Shown: piece by piece, positions 33,635 through 42,173 of the stretch
How the letters are laid out: each line of letters begins with the position of its first letter
Position numbering within the stretch: the first letter of the stretch is position 1
From: OPU3-GD-OMZ sp001901525
GTDB lineage: Bacteria; Pseudomonadota; Gammaproteobacteria; Methylococcales; Methylomonadaceae
Length of the DNA stretch: 63,643 nucleotides
Assembly (NCBI GenBank): GCA_963981505.1
Contig: CAXCEI010000005.1
Coordinates: 1 to 63,643, forward strand
Direction: 5' to 3'
Position numbers and translations under genes: made by a program
Notes under the pieces: model-generated
Database searches by the model: none
What the model was told of the DNA's origin: nothing
Seen by the model: only the letters and a program-made list of their open reading frames with translations

Positions 33635-34843
33635 GTGATAGATCAGTACGAAGTTGTTGTGGTCGGGGGCGGCATTGTGGGTGCAACCGTTGCGTGTGGA
33701 TTAGCACGCAACGGGATTTCAGTCGGGTTATTAAATAAAGATGATCCGCCGCGAATCTGGTCACAAGTTGGCTGTGATCTTCGTGTTTCAGCGCTCACAC
33801 AAGGGTCCGTTAATATTATGCAGGCGTTAGGGGCTTGGCCTGAGATTGTTCGACGGGGTGTAAGCCCTTATCGGGATATGCGTGTTTATGATGGCGCTGG
33901 TCATGGTTGTCTGCATTTTGATAGTGCTGAAACACATTTTCAAGAATTAGGTTTTATCGTTGAAAATAGAGTAATTGTTGCCGGGTTATGGGATCTATTC
34001 GAGAGTTTTGAATGTGGTGAATCAATCTGTGCGGATCCCGTTGTGGCGATAGCACCTCATGATTTAGGGCGGCAATTGACGTTACGAAGTGGGCGATGTA
34101 TTAAAGCAGAGTTAGTTATAGCTGCAGATGGCCAGCACTCTGTAATGCGCAGTCAAATGGGTATTGGCGTACAAGGCTGGCCTTATCATCAACAAGGTTT
34201 AGTAACAACGGTATCAACCGCTAAGAGTCATCAACGGACGGCTTGGCAGCGATTCTTAGAGCAGGGCCCATTAGCTTTTTTACCGTTGCATAACGGACAA
34301 AGTTCAATTGTTTGGACGCTAGGGACAGCAAGTGCTAAGGCCTATACTGAGTGCTCAGAGGGGGATTTTTTAGCTGCTTTAACGAAGGCTTCAGACGGGC
34401 TTTTGGGTGAAATAACCGCCGTGGGTACGCGTGCTGCTTTTCCACTGAATTTTCAACATGCGAATAGTTATACGGCTGAGGCTTTTGCCTTAGTGGGTGA
34501 TGCGGCGCATACCATGCATCCATTAGCAGGACAGGGTGCTAATGCCGGATTATTAGATGCCGCCGCTATGATTGAATTATTAGCACAGGCAAAAGAACGA
34601 CGACGGCCGTTAGGCGGTCAGCAAGTGTTAAGACGCTACGAGCGCTGGCGAAAAGGCGATAATTTAGTCATGATGACGGCGATGGATTTATTAAAGCGAA
34701 TGTATGGGGTTCATGAGCAGCCTTTTGTTCAATTGCGATCACTGGGAATGAATGTGATTAATAACTCAAGGCTTCTTAAGAAAATGTTTAATCAATATGC
34801 GATGGGACTCAGGTCAGGTTTGCCAACGTTGGCTTCCAAGTAG
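33635..34843 (+). CDS. ubiI: UbiI/UbiF-type FAD monooxygenase (ubiquinone biosynthesis)
   Basis: Second member of the UbiH family. VVVVGGGIVGATVACGLARN at the N terminus, VIAADGQHSVMRSQ and GDAAHTMHPLAGQGANAGLLDA are the FAD motifs. Its position directly after ubiH matches visC (ubiI), the C5 hydroxylase, but the sequence alone does not separate UbiI from UbiF. The preferred start is GTG at 33635, one base after the ubiH stop and behind ACGGAGA; a TTG at 33614 inside ubiH would add seven residues. About 402 residues. Confidence 0.88.
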   Translation: MIDQYEVVVVGGGIVGATVACGLARNGISVGLLNKDDPPRIWSQVGCDLRVSALTQGSVNIMQALGAWPEIVRRGVSPYRDMRVYDGAGHGCLHFDSAETHFQELGFIVENRVIVAGLWDLFESFECGESICADPVVAIAPHDLGRQLTLRSGRCIKAELVIAADGQHSVMRSQMGIGVQGWPYHQQGLVTTVSTAKSHQRTAWQRFLEQGPLAFLPLHNGQSSIVWTLGTASAKAYTECSEGDFLAALTKASDGLLGEITAVGTRAAFPLNFQHANSYTAEAFALVGDAAHTMHPLAGQGANAGLLDAAAMIELLAQAKERRRPLGGQQVLRRYERWRKGDNLVMMTAMDLLKRMYGVHEQPFVQLRSLGMNVINNSRLLKKMFNQYAMGLRSGLPTLASK

Positions 34844-34968
34844 TTGGGCTAGAGGCCTCGGTCATATTTTTTAGAATAATTAGCAGTCCTATTATGAGGT
34901 ATTGTTTTAGAATGATTGTTACAGCCGCTGTTAATTAGAATGCGTAGATTAAAAAAAGGAATAGAGTG

Positions 34969-36135
34969 ATGAATATTCATGAATATCAAGCAAAACAAAT
35001 TCTTAGTGATTATGGTATTCCTGTTCCTGTTGGGAAATTGGCTTCGACTGTAGAAGAAGCTAAGCAATGTGCTCAAATGTTAGAGCGTAATGCTTGGGTT
35101 CTTAAAGCACAGATTCATGCCGGTGGGCGGGGCCAGGCTGGCGGCGTTCATGTGGTTGATAGTTTTAGTAAAATCGCAGAAGTGAGTCATCAGTTATTAG
35201 GGACGCGTTTAGTCACTAAGCAGACCGGAGATAAGGGACTGCCAGTGAATTCAGTTTGGATTGAAGAAACGGTTGCGCTTAAGCGTGAATTTTATCTGAG
35301 TGTGTTGGTTGAGCGTGTTTCTGAGAAGTTGGTGTTTATTGTTTCAGAGGCGGGCGGTATGGATATTGAAGAGGTCGCGCTTAAGACGCCAGAGAAAATT
35401 CTGTCCGTGGAGGTCAATCCCATCGTTGGCTTGCAATCGTATCAATGTCGCCGTGTTGCTTATGCCTTGTCTTTGAAGGGTGAGCAGATTCGTATTATGG
35501 AGCGGATTATGCGAGGTATGTATCAGGTGTTTATTGAAAAAGATGCCAGTCAAATTGAAATTAATCCCTTGGTTGAAACAGAAAGTGATAATTTATTGGC
35601 GCTCGATGCAAAGATAACGTTTGATGATAATGCGTTGTCTGGGCATTCTGATATTTTAGCGTTAAGAGACCGGGAACAAGAAGATATTAAGGAGAATAAA
35701 GCGCAAGGCTTCGGGCTTAATTATATTACGTTATCGGGTAATATCGGTTGTATGGTTAATGGTGCCGGGTTAGCAATGGCGACGATGGATCTGGTTAAGC
35801 TAAAAGGCGGTGAGCCTGCTAATTTCCTTGACGTGGGCGGCGAGGCAACGGCTGCCAGAGTCACGGAAGCGTTTAAGATTATTTTATCGGATGAGCAGGT
35901 TAAGGCGATACTGGTTAATATTTTTGGCGGTATTGTGCAGTGCGATATGATTGCAGAAGGTTTGATTATCGCTATTCAGGAAGTAAAGATGACTATTCCC
36001 ATTGTGGTTCGATTGGAAGGGACCAATGCAGAGTTGGGCAGGCAATTGTTAAATAATTCTGGGTTATCAGTTATCGCTGCCGAAGATTTGGAAACAGCGG
36101 CCATGAAAGTTGTTGATTATGCGGAGGGCATATGA
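34969..36135 (+). CDS. sucC: Succinyl-CoA synthetase beta subunit
   Basis: ATP-grasp subunit of succinate-CoA ligase in the TCA cycle. MNIHEYQAKQ at the start, QIHAGGRGQAGGV, IEINPLV, GNIGCMVNGAGLAMATMD and GGEPANFLDVGGEA are conserved. The C-terminal half is close to Escherichia coli SucC (KAILVNIFGGIVQCDMIAEG), which favours SucC over malate-CoA ligase MtkA. The start is ATG at 34969 (388 residues), not the overlapping GTG at 34966. It overlaps sucD by four bases. sucAB are not adjacent. Confidence 0.93.
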   Translation: MNIHEYQAKQILSDYGIPVPVGKLASTVEEAKQCAQMLERNAWVLKAQIHAGGRGQAGGVHVVDSFSKIAEVSHQLLGTRLVTKQTGDKGLPVNSVWIEETVALKREFYLSVLVERVSEKLVFIVSEAGGMDIEEVALKTPEKILSVEVNPIVGLQSYQCRRVAYALSLKGEQIRIMERIMRGMYQVFIEKDASQIEINPLVETESDNLLALDAKITFDDNALSGHSDILALRDREQEDIKENKAQGFGLNYITLSGNIGCMVNGAGLAMATMDLVKLKGGEPANFLDVGGEATAARVTEAFKIILSDEQVKAILVNIFGGIVQCDMIAEGLIIAIQEVKMTIPIVVRLEGTNAELGRQLLNNSGLSVIAAEDLETAAMKVVDYAEGI

Positions 36136-37001
36136 GTATTTTGATAAACCAAAGTACGAAGGTGATTTGTCAGGGCCTTACCGGTAAGCAGGGTCTTTTT
36201 CATTCGCAACAGGCATTAGCCTATGGTACAAAATTAGTTGCCGGTGTTACGCCAGGTCGTGGTGGTGAACAACATTTAGGATTAACGGTCTTTGACAGTG
36301 TTCAGGAAGCGGTTGATTTAACGGCAGCTGATGCCACTATGATTTATGTGCCAGCACCCTTTGCGGCCGATGCGATTTTAGAAGCGGAAGAAGCCGGTAT
36401 AAAAGTAATTGTTTGTATTACCGAAGGCATTCCAATTTTACATATGCTCAAAGTAAAAGCGGTTCTTGAAAATTCAGGCTCCGTGCTGATTGGCCCGAAT
36501 TGCCCCGGTATTATTACCCCCGGAGAATGTAAAATTGGAATTATGTCGGGCGATATTCATTTGCCTGGCAAAATTGGTATTGTCTCGCGATCAGGAACAT
36601 TGACTTATGAGGCGGTCAAGCAGACTACGCAACAAGGCTTAGGTCAGTCAACCTGTGTTGGTATTGGGGGTGACCCGATTCATGGTTTACGATTTATTGA
36701 TGTGATTAAATTGTTTGAAGAGGACCCCGTGACCGAGGGCATTGTCATGGTTGGAGAAATAGGCGGGAGCGAAGAAGAAGAGGTTGCAGACTATATTGCA
36801 GATCATGTCAGTAAGCCAATAGTCGGTTATATTGCCGGCATCACAGCACCTCCTGGAAAGCGTATGGGGCATGCCGGTGCTATTATTACCGGTGGCAAGG
36901 GCACGGCGGAAGGGAAAATTGCGGCATTGTCGGCGGTTGGTGTTGACGTGGTTAGGTCGCCGACTGAAATTGGTGAGCGAATTAAAGCGCGGTTATCTTG
37001 A
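36132..37001 (+). CDS. sucD: Succinyl-CoA synthetase alpha subunit
   Basis: CoA-binding subunit that carries the phospho-histidine. KVICQGLTGKQGLFHSQQAL and GGVTPGRGG-like GVTPGRGG bind CoA, GPNCPGIITPGECKIG is the ligase signature, and GHAGAIITGGKGTAEGK carries the active-site His. At 289 residues it equals Escherichia coli SucD. It ends 46 bases before nadE. Confidence 0.95.
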   Translation: MSILINQSTKVICQGLTGKQGLFHSQQALAYGTKLVAGVTPGRGGEQHLGLTVFDSVQEAVDLTAADATMIYVPAPFAADAILEAEEAGIKVIVCITEGIPILHMLKVKAVLENSGSVLIGPNCPGIITPGECKIGIMSGDIHLPGKIGIVSRSGTLTYEAVKQTTQQGLGQSTCVGIGGDPIHGLRFIDVIKLFEEDPVTEGIVMVGEIGGSEEEEVADYIADHVSKPIVGYIAGITAPPGKRMGHAGAIITGGKGTAEGKIAALSAVGVDVVRSPTEIGERIKARLS

Positions 37002-37047
37002 AGACCGCATTCTATTTAAAGTTGTAATTTTTTTAACAGAAAAAACA

Positions 37048-38676
37048 ATGACCCTGAATATCGCATTGGCCCAGATGAATTTATTAGTCGGTGGTATTAG
37101 TGCTAATACCGATAAAATTATAACGGCGGCTGAAAACGCACGTGATCATTTGAAAGCTGATCTTGTGGTTTTTCCTGAATTAACAATTACTGGTTATCCA
37201 CCGGAAGATTTATTATTTCGTGAAGATTTTCTTAACAGTGCTAATGAAGCAATAAACAGTATTGCCCGATCATTGCCTAATATCGCTATTGTGATTGGGT
37301 TTCCTGAGAGGGAAGAAGGTAAACTTTATAACAGTGCAGCTTTTATCTGTGACGGTGAAGTTCAGGCGGTTTATCGCAAAAATGTATTGCCTAATTATGG
37401 CGTCTTTGATGAACAGCGATATTTTTATGGTGGCGAAAATCCTTGTGTTTTTAATTTCAAGGGATACGTAATAGGACTGAGTATTTGTGAAGATATCTGG
37501 AGTTCAGGCGTTGTTGAAAGAACCCAGGTATTGGGCGCTGAGCTATTACTTAATTTAAATGCTTCACCTTTTCATGCCGGTAAAATTTATGAGCGAGAGA
37601 AAACCGTACGTGAACGTATTGATGGCGTAAAAATTCCTGTTGTTTATGTTAATCAAGTGGGTGGGCAGGATGAGCTTGTCTTTGATGGCGCCTCTTTTGT
37701 CATGGATTCTTTAGGCAGTATTGTTTTCAGAGCGCCTGAATTTATTGAGGATCTGTCGGTGGTGCGGTTTAATCAGGGTCTTGGTTTGTTACCCATGGAA
37801 TCTACGTTAGCGGCTTATTATCAGCCGGTTAAAAGTGAATATCAGGCTTTGGTTTTAGGGGTTCGAGATTATGTTCGAAAAAATGGTTTTCAGGGCGCTG
37901 TGCTAGGGTTGTCGGGGGGGATCGATTCTGCATTAACGCTTGCACTCGCTGTTGATGCCTTGGGTGCGGAGCATGTGGAAGCGGTACTTATGCCGTCAGA
38001 GTATACGCAAAGTATGAGCGTGGAAGATGCGGAAAAGCAAGCCAACACTCAAGGTGTTAAATTCAATATCATTCCTATTCATTCAGTGGTTACGGCATTT
38101 AATTCGGTGTTGTCGGGTATCTTTGAAGACAGTAGTGCTGGGGGGGTTACGGAGGAAAATATTCAGGCTCGTTGCCGCGGCGTGATTTTGATGGCGATTT
38201 CTAATAAGCAAGGTAAGTTATTATTGACAACAGGGAATAAAAGCGAAATGAGCGTGGGGTATGCTACGTTATACGGTGATATGGCCGGTGGTTTTGCACC
38301 CTTAAAAGATGTTCCCAAATTGTTGGTTTATCAACTGGCAGAGTATAGAAATAAATTGTCATTGGTGATTCCTGAACGTGTTATAACACGACCACCGTCA
38401 GCTGAATTAGCACCTGATCAAATAGATGAAGATTCACTGCCGGCTTATTCCAATCTTGATCCTATTTTGAAAAGGTATGTTGAACAGGATCAGAGTGCTG
38501 AAATGATAATAGCGGCAGGATATACAGAAGCGGATGTTCACCGGGCTATTTCATTAGTAGACCGAAATGAACATAAACGCCGCCAAGCACCACCGGGTAT
38601 ACGTGTTACGAAAAGGGCTTATGGTCGTGAGCGGCGTTATCCCATTACCTCAGGGTATAGTGGGATAGTTTCGTAG
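37048..38676 (+). CDS. nadE: Glutamine-dependent NAD+ synthetase
   Basis: Final step of NAD synthesis: amidation of NaAD with glutamine-derived ammonia. An N-terminal nitrilase-type glutaminase has the Glu-Lys-Cys triad at Glu44 (FPELTITGYPPED), Lys111 (YRKNVLPNYG) and Cys147 (LSICEDIW). The synthetase domain has the PP-loop GLSGGIDSALTLAL and TTGNKSEMSVGYATLYGD. The ATG at 37048 gives 542 residues; the open frame extends 72 codons further upstream, overlapping sucD, and that extension is not credible. Its 3' end is convergent with bamD. Confidence 0.96.
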   Translation: MTLNIALAQMNLLVGGISANTDKIITAAENARDHLKADLVVFPELTITGYPPEDLLFREDFLNSANEAINSIARSLPNIAIVIGFPEREEGKLYNSAAFICDGEVQAVYRKNVLPNYGVFDEQRYFYGGENPCVFNFKGYVIGLSICEDIWSSGVVERTQVLGAELLLNLNASPFHAGKIYEREKTVRERIDGVKIPVVYVNQVGGQDELVFDGASFVMDSLGSIVFRAPEFIEDLSVVRFNQGLGLLPMESTLAAYYQPVKSEYQALVLGVRDYVRKNGFQGAVLGLSGGIDSALTLALAVDALGAEHVEAVLMPSEYTQSMSVEDAEKQANTQGVKFNIIPIHSVVTAFNSVLSGIFEDSSAGGVTEENIQARCRGVILMAISNKQGKLLLTTGNKSEMSVGYATLYGDMAGGFAPLKDVPKLLVYQLAEYRNKLSLVIPERVITRPPSAELAPDQIDEDSLPAYSNLDPILKRYVEQDQSAEMIIAAGYTEADVHRAISLVDRNEHKRRQAPPGIRVTKRAYGRERRYPITSGYSGIVS

Positions 38677-38706
38677 TCTTACGTTGAGCAGTTTTGAGCC
38701 AGCAGA

Positions 38707-39558
38707 CTACTTTTCCAGACCAATAAAGTCCCAAATAGTGTGGATGATACTGGTATTTTGGTAGACGGGGGGTGGACCGTTGGGGTAGTTTTTTTGATAA
38801 ACGCGTTCAGCATCCTTGGCTAAGTCGTCAATGCCTAAGTGCTCGTAGGCTTCTTGCATTATTTTGAGCGCATGGGGGATTGCAGTCGTTTTCTGATAAT
38901 TTTTTATGACAGCACTGGCGCGGTTTGCAGCAGCGATATAAGCTTTTCTTCTAAGGTAGTAGTGTGCAATGTTTATTTCATAGGAGGCCAGTTTGTTACG
39001 GAGTGCAATGATGCGTTGTTTGGCATCAGGGGCATAGGCGCTATTAGGGAAACGACGTATTAATTCGGAAAAAATAGCAAATGCTTCGCGGCTGTTGATC
39101 GGATCACGTTGTGAGGCATCTGTGGGTAAAAAACGCGCAATATAGCCAGTATCTTGATTATAATTGACCAGACCTTTTAAATAATAGGCGTAATCAACAC
39201 TCGCGTTAGTCGGGTTGGTTTTGATGAAACGATCAGATGATGCGATAGCGGCTTCAAAGTCGTCATTTTTATATTGTGCATAAGCCAGATTAAGCTGGGT
39301 TTGTGCGGCATGATCCCCAAAAGGGAATCGGGCCTGTAATTCTTCATACAGGGTAATGGCCTTTTGAAAGTTTTGGTTTTCTAATGCTTTGTCAGCATCT
39401 AATTGAAGTTGCTCTGACTCGACCAGACTATTTTTTGCCTCAGGGCTTGATAAGTCAAGATTCTTTAAATAATCACATCCGCTTGTGGGCAGTATTAATG
39501 CGGTAAGAAGGGCAATTCTTAGTAAGCGGTGGAGTTCAATATTAATATTGTGCGACAT
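38707..39558 (-). CDS. bamD: Outer membrane assembly lipoprotein BamD
   Basis: Essential lipoprotein of the BAM complex that folds outer-membrane beta-barrels. The lipobox ends PTSGC with the lipidated Cys at residue 28. TPR repeats follow: LENQNFQKAITLYEELQARF, YKNDDFEAAIASSDRFIK, and RRFPNSAYAPDAKQRI with the conserved downstream IAHYYLRRKAYIAAANR. Length 283 residues, slightly longer than Escherichia coli BamD. It is divergent from rluD, as in many gammaproteobacteria. Confidence 0.96.
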   Translation of the reverse strand: MSHNINIELHRLLRIALLTALILPTSGCDYLKNLDLSSPEAKNSLVESEQLQLDADKALENQNFQKAITLYEELQARFPFGDHAAQTQLNLAYAQYKNDDFEAAIASSDRFIKTNPTNASVDYAYYLKGLVNYNQDTGYIARFLPTDASQRDPINSREAFAIFSELIRRFPNSAYAPDAKQRIIALRNKLASYEINIAHYYLRRKAYIAAANRASAVIKNYQKTTAIPHALKIMQEAYEHLGIDDLAKDAERVYQKNYPNGPPPVYQNTSIIHTIWDFIGLEK

Positions 39559-39648
39559 GGATTAATTATGTAGCCTTCTGTGACTGCATTTTTTTTAAAT
39601 GAGATTTGGAGTATACCTTAAATTAACTTTTAAGATTACCAACGTTGA

Positions 39649-40605
39649 ATGAATTTTATGATTAAAACAATACCTTTTGAAATGGCTGGCTATCGATTAG
39701 ACCGGGCACTGGCAGAATTATTCCCAGAGTATTCCAGGAGTCGGTTGCAGACGTGGATAAAACAGGGTCGTGTGTGGGTCGATCAGGAACAATTACGATG
39801 CAAAGATTCCGTGAAAGGAGGGGAAGTCATAGAGCTTCATGCTGAAGCTGAAGTTGTGACTACCTTAGAAGCAGAAGAATTACCGCTAGATATTGTTTTT
39901 GAAGACTCGGAATTATTAATTATTAATAAACCCGCTGGTTTAGTGGTTCATCCAGCTGCAGGGAATTGGTCGGGTACCTTACAAAATGGGTTGCTGTTTT
40001 ATGCTCCCATCTTATCGACCATACCACGTTCTGGTATTGTTCATCGTATTGATAAAGAGACTTCCGGTTTATTAATGATAGCAAAGAGCCTCACTGCACA
40101 TGCCCATTTAGTGAATCAATTACAAAGCAGAACGGTTCAGCGGGAGTATTTAGCGATTACGCAAGGGAGAATGACTTCGGGTGGGACTGTCGATGAGCCG
40201 ATTGGGCGTCACCCGGTGAATAGGAAGCGTCAAGCCGTTGTAGAATCGGGGAAAATGGCGATTACCCATTTCAGGGTGTTAACGCGTTATCAACAGCATA
40301 CTTTAATCGGGGTAACGTTAGAAACGGGACGAACGCATCAAATCAGAGTACATATGGCGCATATTCATTACCCTTTATTGGGCGATCCTGTTTATGGCGG
40401 GCGTTTTAGATTGCCTAAAGATTGTGGCGCTGAATTGGCGACCCAGTTACAAGGATTTAAACGTCAGGCATTACATGCAGCCAAGTTAGGATTGATTCAC
40501 CCAGGAACCGGTGCATATTGCGAGTGGACAGCGGATCTGCCGGTGGATATGGATAAACTTACGAAGGCATTAGCGACAAATGATAAAATCTATGGTCAAC
40601 GTTGA
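39649..40605 (+). CDS. rluD: 23S rRNA pseudouridine synthase RluD
   Basis: Makes pseudouridines in helix 69 of 23S rRNA (1911, 1915 and 1917 in Escherichia coli). An N-terminal S4 domain (RLDRALAELFPEYSRSRLQTWI) precedes the catalytic domain; the catalytic Asp135 lies in HRIDKETSGLLMIAK. GRTHQIRVHMAHIHYPLLGDPVYGG matches RluA/RluD. It has 318 residues. The position divergent from bamD and upstream of pgeF supports RluD over RluC. Overlaps pgeF by 26 bases. Confidence 0.94.
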   Translation: MNFMIKTIPFEMAGYRLDRALAELFPEYSRSRLQTWIKQGRVWVDQEQLRCKDSVKGGEVIELHAEAEVVTTLEAEELPLDIVFEDSELLIINKPAGLVVHPAAGNWSGTLQNGLLFYAPILSTIPRSGIVHRIDKETSGLLMIAKSLTAHAHLVNQLQSRTVQREYLAITQGRMTSGGTVDEPIGRHPVNRKRQAVVESGKMAITHFRVLTRYQQHTLIGVTLETGRTHQIRVHMAHIHYPLLGDPVYGGRFRLPKDCGAELATQLQGFKRQALHAAKLGLIHPGTGAYCEWTADLPVDMDKLTKALATNDKIYGQR

Positions 40606-41311
40606 TTGGCCCGTTGCAGAAGGGATTCATGCCATTTCGACTGTTCGCTGGGGAGGGGTTAGCTTAGGGGCATATGACAGTCTTAATTTGGCTATGCATG
40701 TTGGGGATAGCATGCACTCTGTTAGCCAGAACCGTCATATTTTACGGCGCCAATGCTCGTTACCAAGCGAACCAGTTTGGTTGAATCAGACGCACAGTAG
40801 CAAGGTTATTTGTGCAGATACCGCTACGGTTATGCCCGTAGCGGATGCTAGCTTTACCGGTCAATCCGGTATTGTTTGTGCGGTCTTAACCGCAGATTGT
40901 TTGCCGGTTTTATTAGCCGATAAACAAGGTCTGTGGGTTGGAGCCGTTCATTGTGGTTGGCGAGGATTATTGTCGGGTGTTTTAGAAAATACCTTGATAG
41001 CAATGCCCGGTGTGGACTTTATCGCATGGTTTGGTCCAGCCATTGGCAATACTGTTTTTGAAGTGGGGGATGAGGTTAGAGATGCTTTTGTGAAAAAGAG
41101 CCCAAAAATGGAAGATGCTTTTAAGCCGTTCGGCAAGGGTTGTTTTTTGGCTGATATCTATAAATTAGCACGGTTGATTTTAAAGGATGCTGGTATTGAT
41201 GAGATATACGGCGGTACGTATTGTACCTTTACGGATGCGAGTCGGTTTTTCTCTTATCGAAGAGAGAAGGTTACCGGGCGCATGGTTTCACTTATTTGGA
41301 GAGAGTTTTAA
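40580..41311 (+). CDS. pgeF: Multicopper-fold peptidoglycan editing factor PgeF (YfiH, laccase domain)
   Basis: YfiH/DUF152 protein with a metal-binding Cys/His site. NQTHSSKVI, LTADCLPVLLAD and AVHCGWRGLLSGVLENT give the His-Cys-His pattern. Family members act as purine nucleoside phosphorylases or deaminases and, in Escherichia coli, protect against misincorporation of serine in UDP-MurNAc peptides. Length 243 residues. The first ATG lies 26 bases inside rluD, and an ATG at 40592 is also possible. Confidence 0.9.
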   Translation: MIKSMVNVDWPVAEGIHAISTVRWGGVSLGAYDSLNLAMHVGDSMHSVSQNRHILRRQCSLPSEPVWLNQTHSSKVICADTATVMPVADASFTGQSGIVCAVLTADCLPVLLADKQGLWVGAVHCGWRGLLSGVLENTLIAMPGVDFIAWFGPAIGNTVFEVGDEVRDAFVKKSPKMEDAFKPFGKGCFLADIYKLARLILKDAGIDEIYGGTYCTFTDASRFFSYRREKVTGRMVSLIWREF

Positions 41312-41317
41312 GCACAT

Positions 41318-42154
41318 ATGAATTTATTGGTTTTAATTATTATTTTTACCGCTTTAGGGGGCGTTTTAAGTGTTTTGGCGGCATCGGTTTTTTTGTGGCT
41401 CCCTGAAAATAAGCGCAATGCTATTTTGCCACACGGAATCAGTTTCTCGATTGGCGCCTTGTTAGCAGTTTCTTTTTGGGGACTGATTCCTCATGCTTTT
41501 GAGTCTGTTGATATGGACCATTTTCAACGTCTATCGGCTACTATTTTGGCGGGTTTGTTGAGTTTTTTTGTATTAGAGAAATTGTTAATTTGGCGTCATT
41601 GTCATTCTGGAAGTTGTGAGGCGCATATTCATGAAGGCGCTGATCATAGTCATGAAGCTGCAGGGACGTTGATTATTCTCGGTGATAGTATTCATAATTT
41701 TGTCGATGGGATATTAATTGCAGCTGCTTTTTTAACGGACGTTAACTTAGGCATTGTAACGAGCTTGGCTGTTGCAGCGCATGAAATTCCACAAGAAGTG
41801 GGTGATTTTGCTATTTTGCTTAAGAGTGGTTATTCACGTCGGAAGGCGTTGTTCTACAATGTTCTAGCCAGCTTAACAACTGTTTTGGGTGGTATTGTTG
41901 CTTATTTTGGTTTGGCTGATTTACACGGTTATTTACCTTATTTTCTGGTTTTAGCGGCATCAAGTTTTATTTATATTGCCGTTGCCGATTTAATTCCTAC
42001 CTTGCATAAGAAAACAGATATGCAATCGAGCTTAAAGCAAATTGCTTTGATCGCCGTGGGTGTCACGGTGATTTGTTTATTACATACGGTCGCTCATGAT
42101 TTTGAAGAGCAAATCCCGGTTGTAAATATGCAGACATCGCTGATGTTGAGTTGA
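41318..42154 (+). CDS. ZIP-family divalent metal transporter
   Basis: ZIP family membrane protein of 278 residues with about eight hydrophobic segments. The helix IV and V metal sites read GDSIHNFVDGILIAA and AVAAHEIPQEVGDFAILLKSG. A His-rich cytoplasmic loop (RHCHSGSCEAHIHEGADHSHEA) lies between helices III and IV. Likely substrates are Zn, Fe or Mn. It lies seven bases after pgeF, so probably co-transcribed. Confidence 0.92.
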   Translation: MNLLVLIIIFTALGGVLSVLAASVFLWLPENKRNAILPHGISFSIGALLAVSFWGLIPHAFESVDMDHFQRLSATILAGLLSFFVLEKLLIWRHCHSGSCEAHIHEGADHSHEAAGTLIILGDSIHNFVDGILIAAAFLTDVNLGIVTSLAVAAHEIPQEVGDFAILLKSGYSRRKALFYNVLASLTTVLGGIVAYFGLADLHGYLPYFLVLAASSFIYIAVADLIPTLHKKTDMQSSLKQIALIAVGVTVICLLHTVAHDFEEQIPVVNMQTSLMLS

Positions 42155-42173
42155 CCGGTGAGAGGAGCGCCAC

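Noticed and set aside
34969..37001. Malate-CoA ligase (mtkAB) instead of sucCD
   Set aside because: The C-terminal half of the beta subunit and the whole alpha subunit follow Escherichia coli SucC and SucD closely, and no serine-cycle gene is adjacent.
36832..37047. Upstream extension of nadE by 72 codons
   Set aside because: It overlaps sucD out of frame; the nitrilase domain begins exactly at MTLNIALAQMN from 37048.
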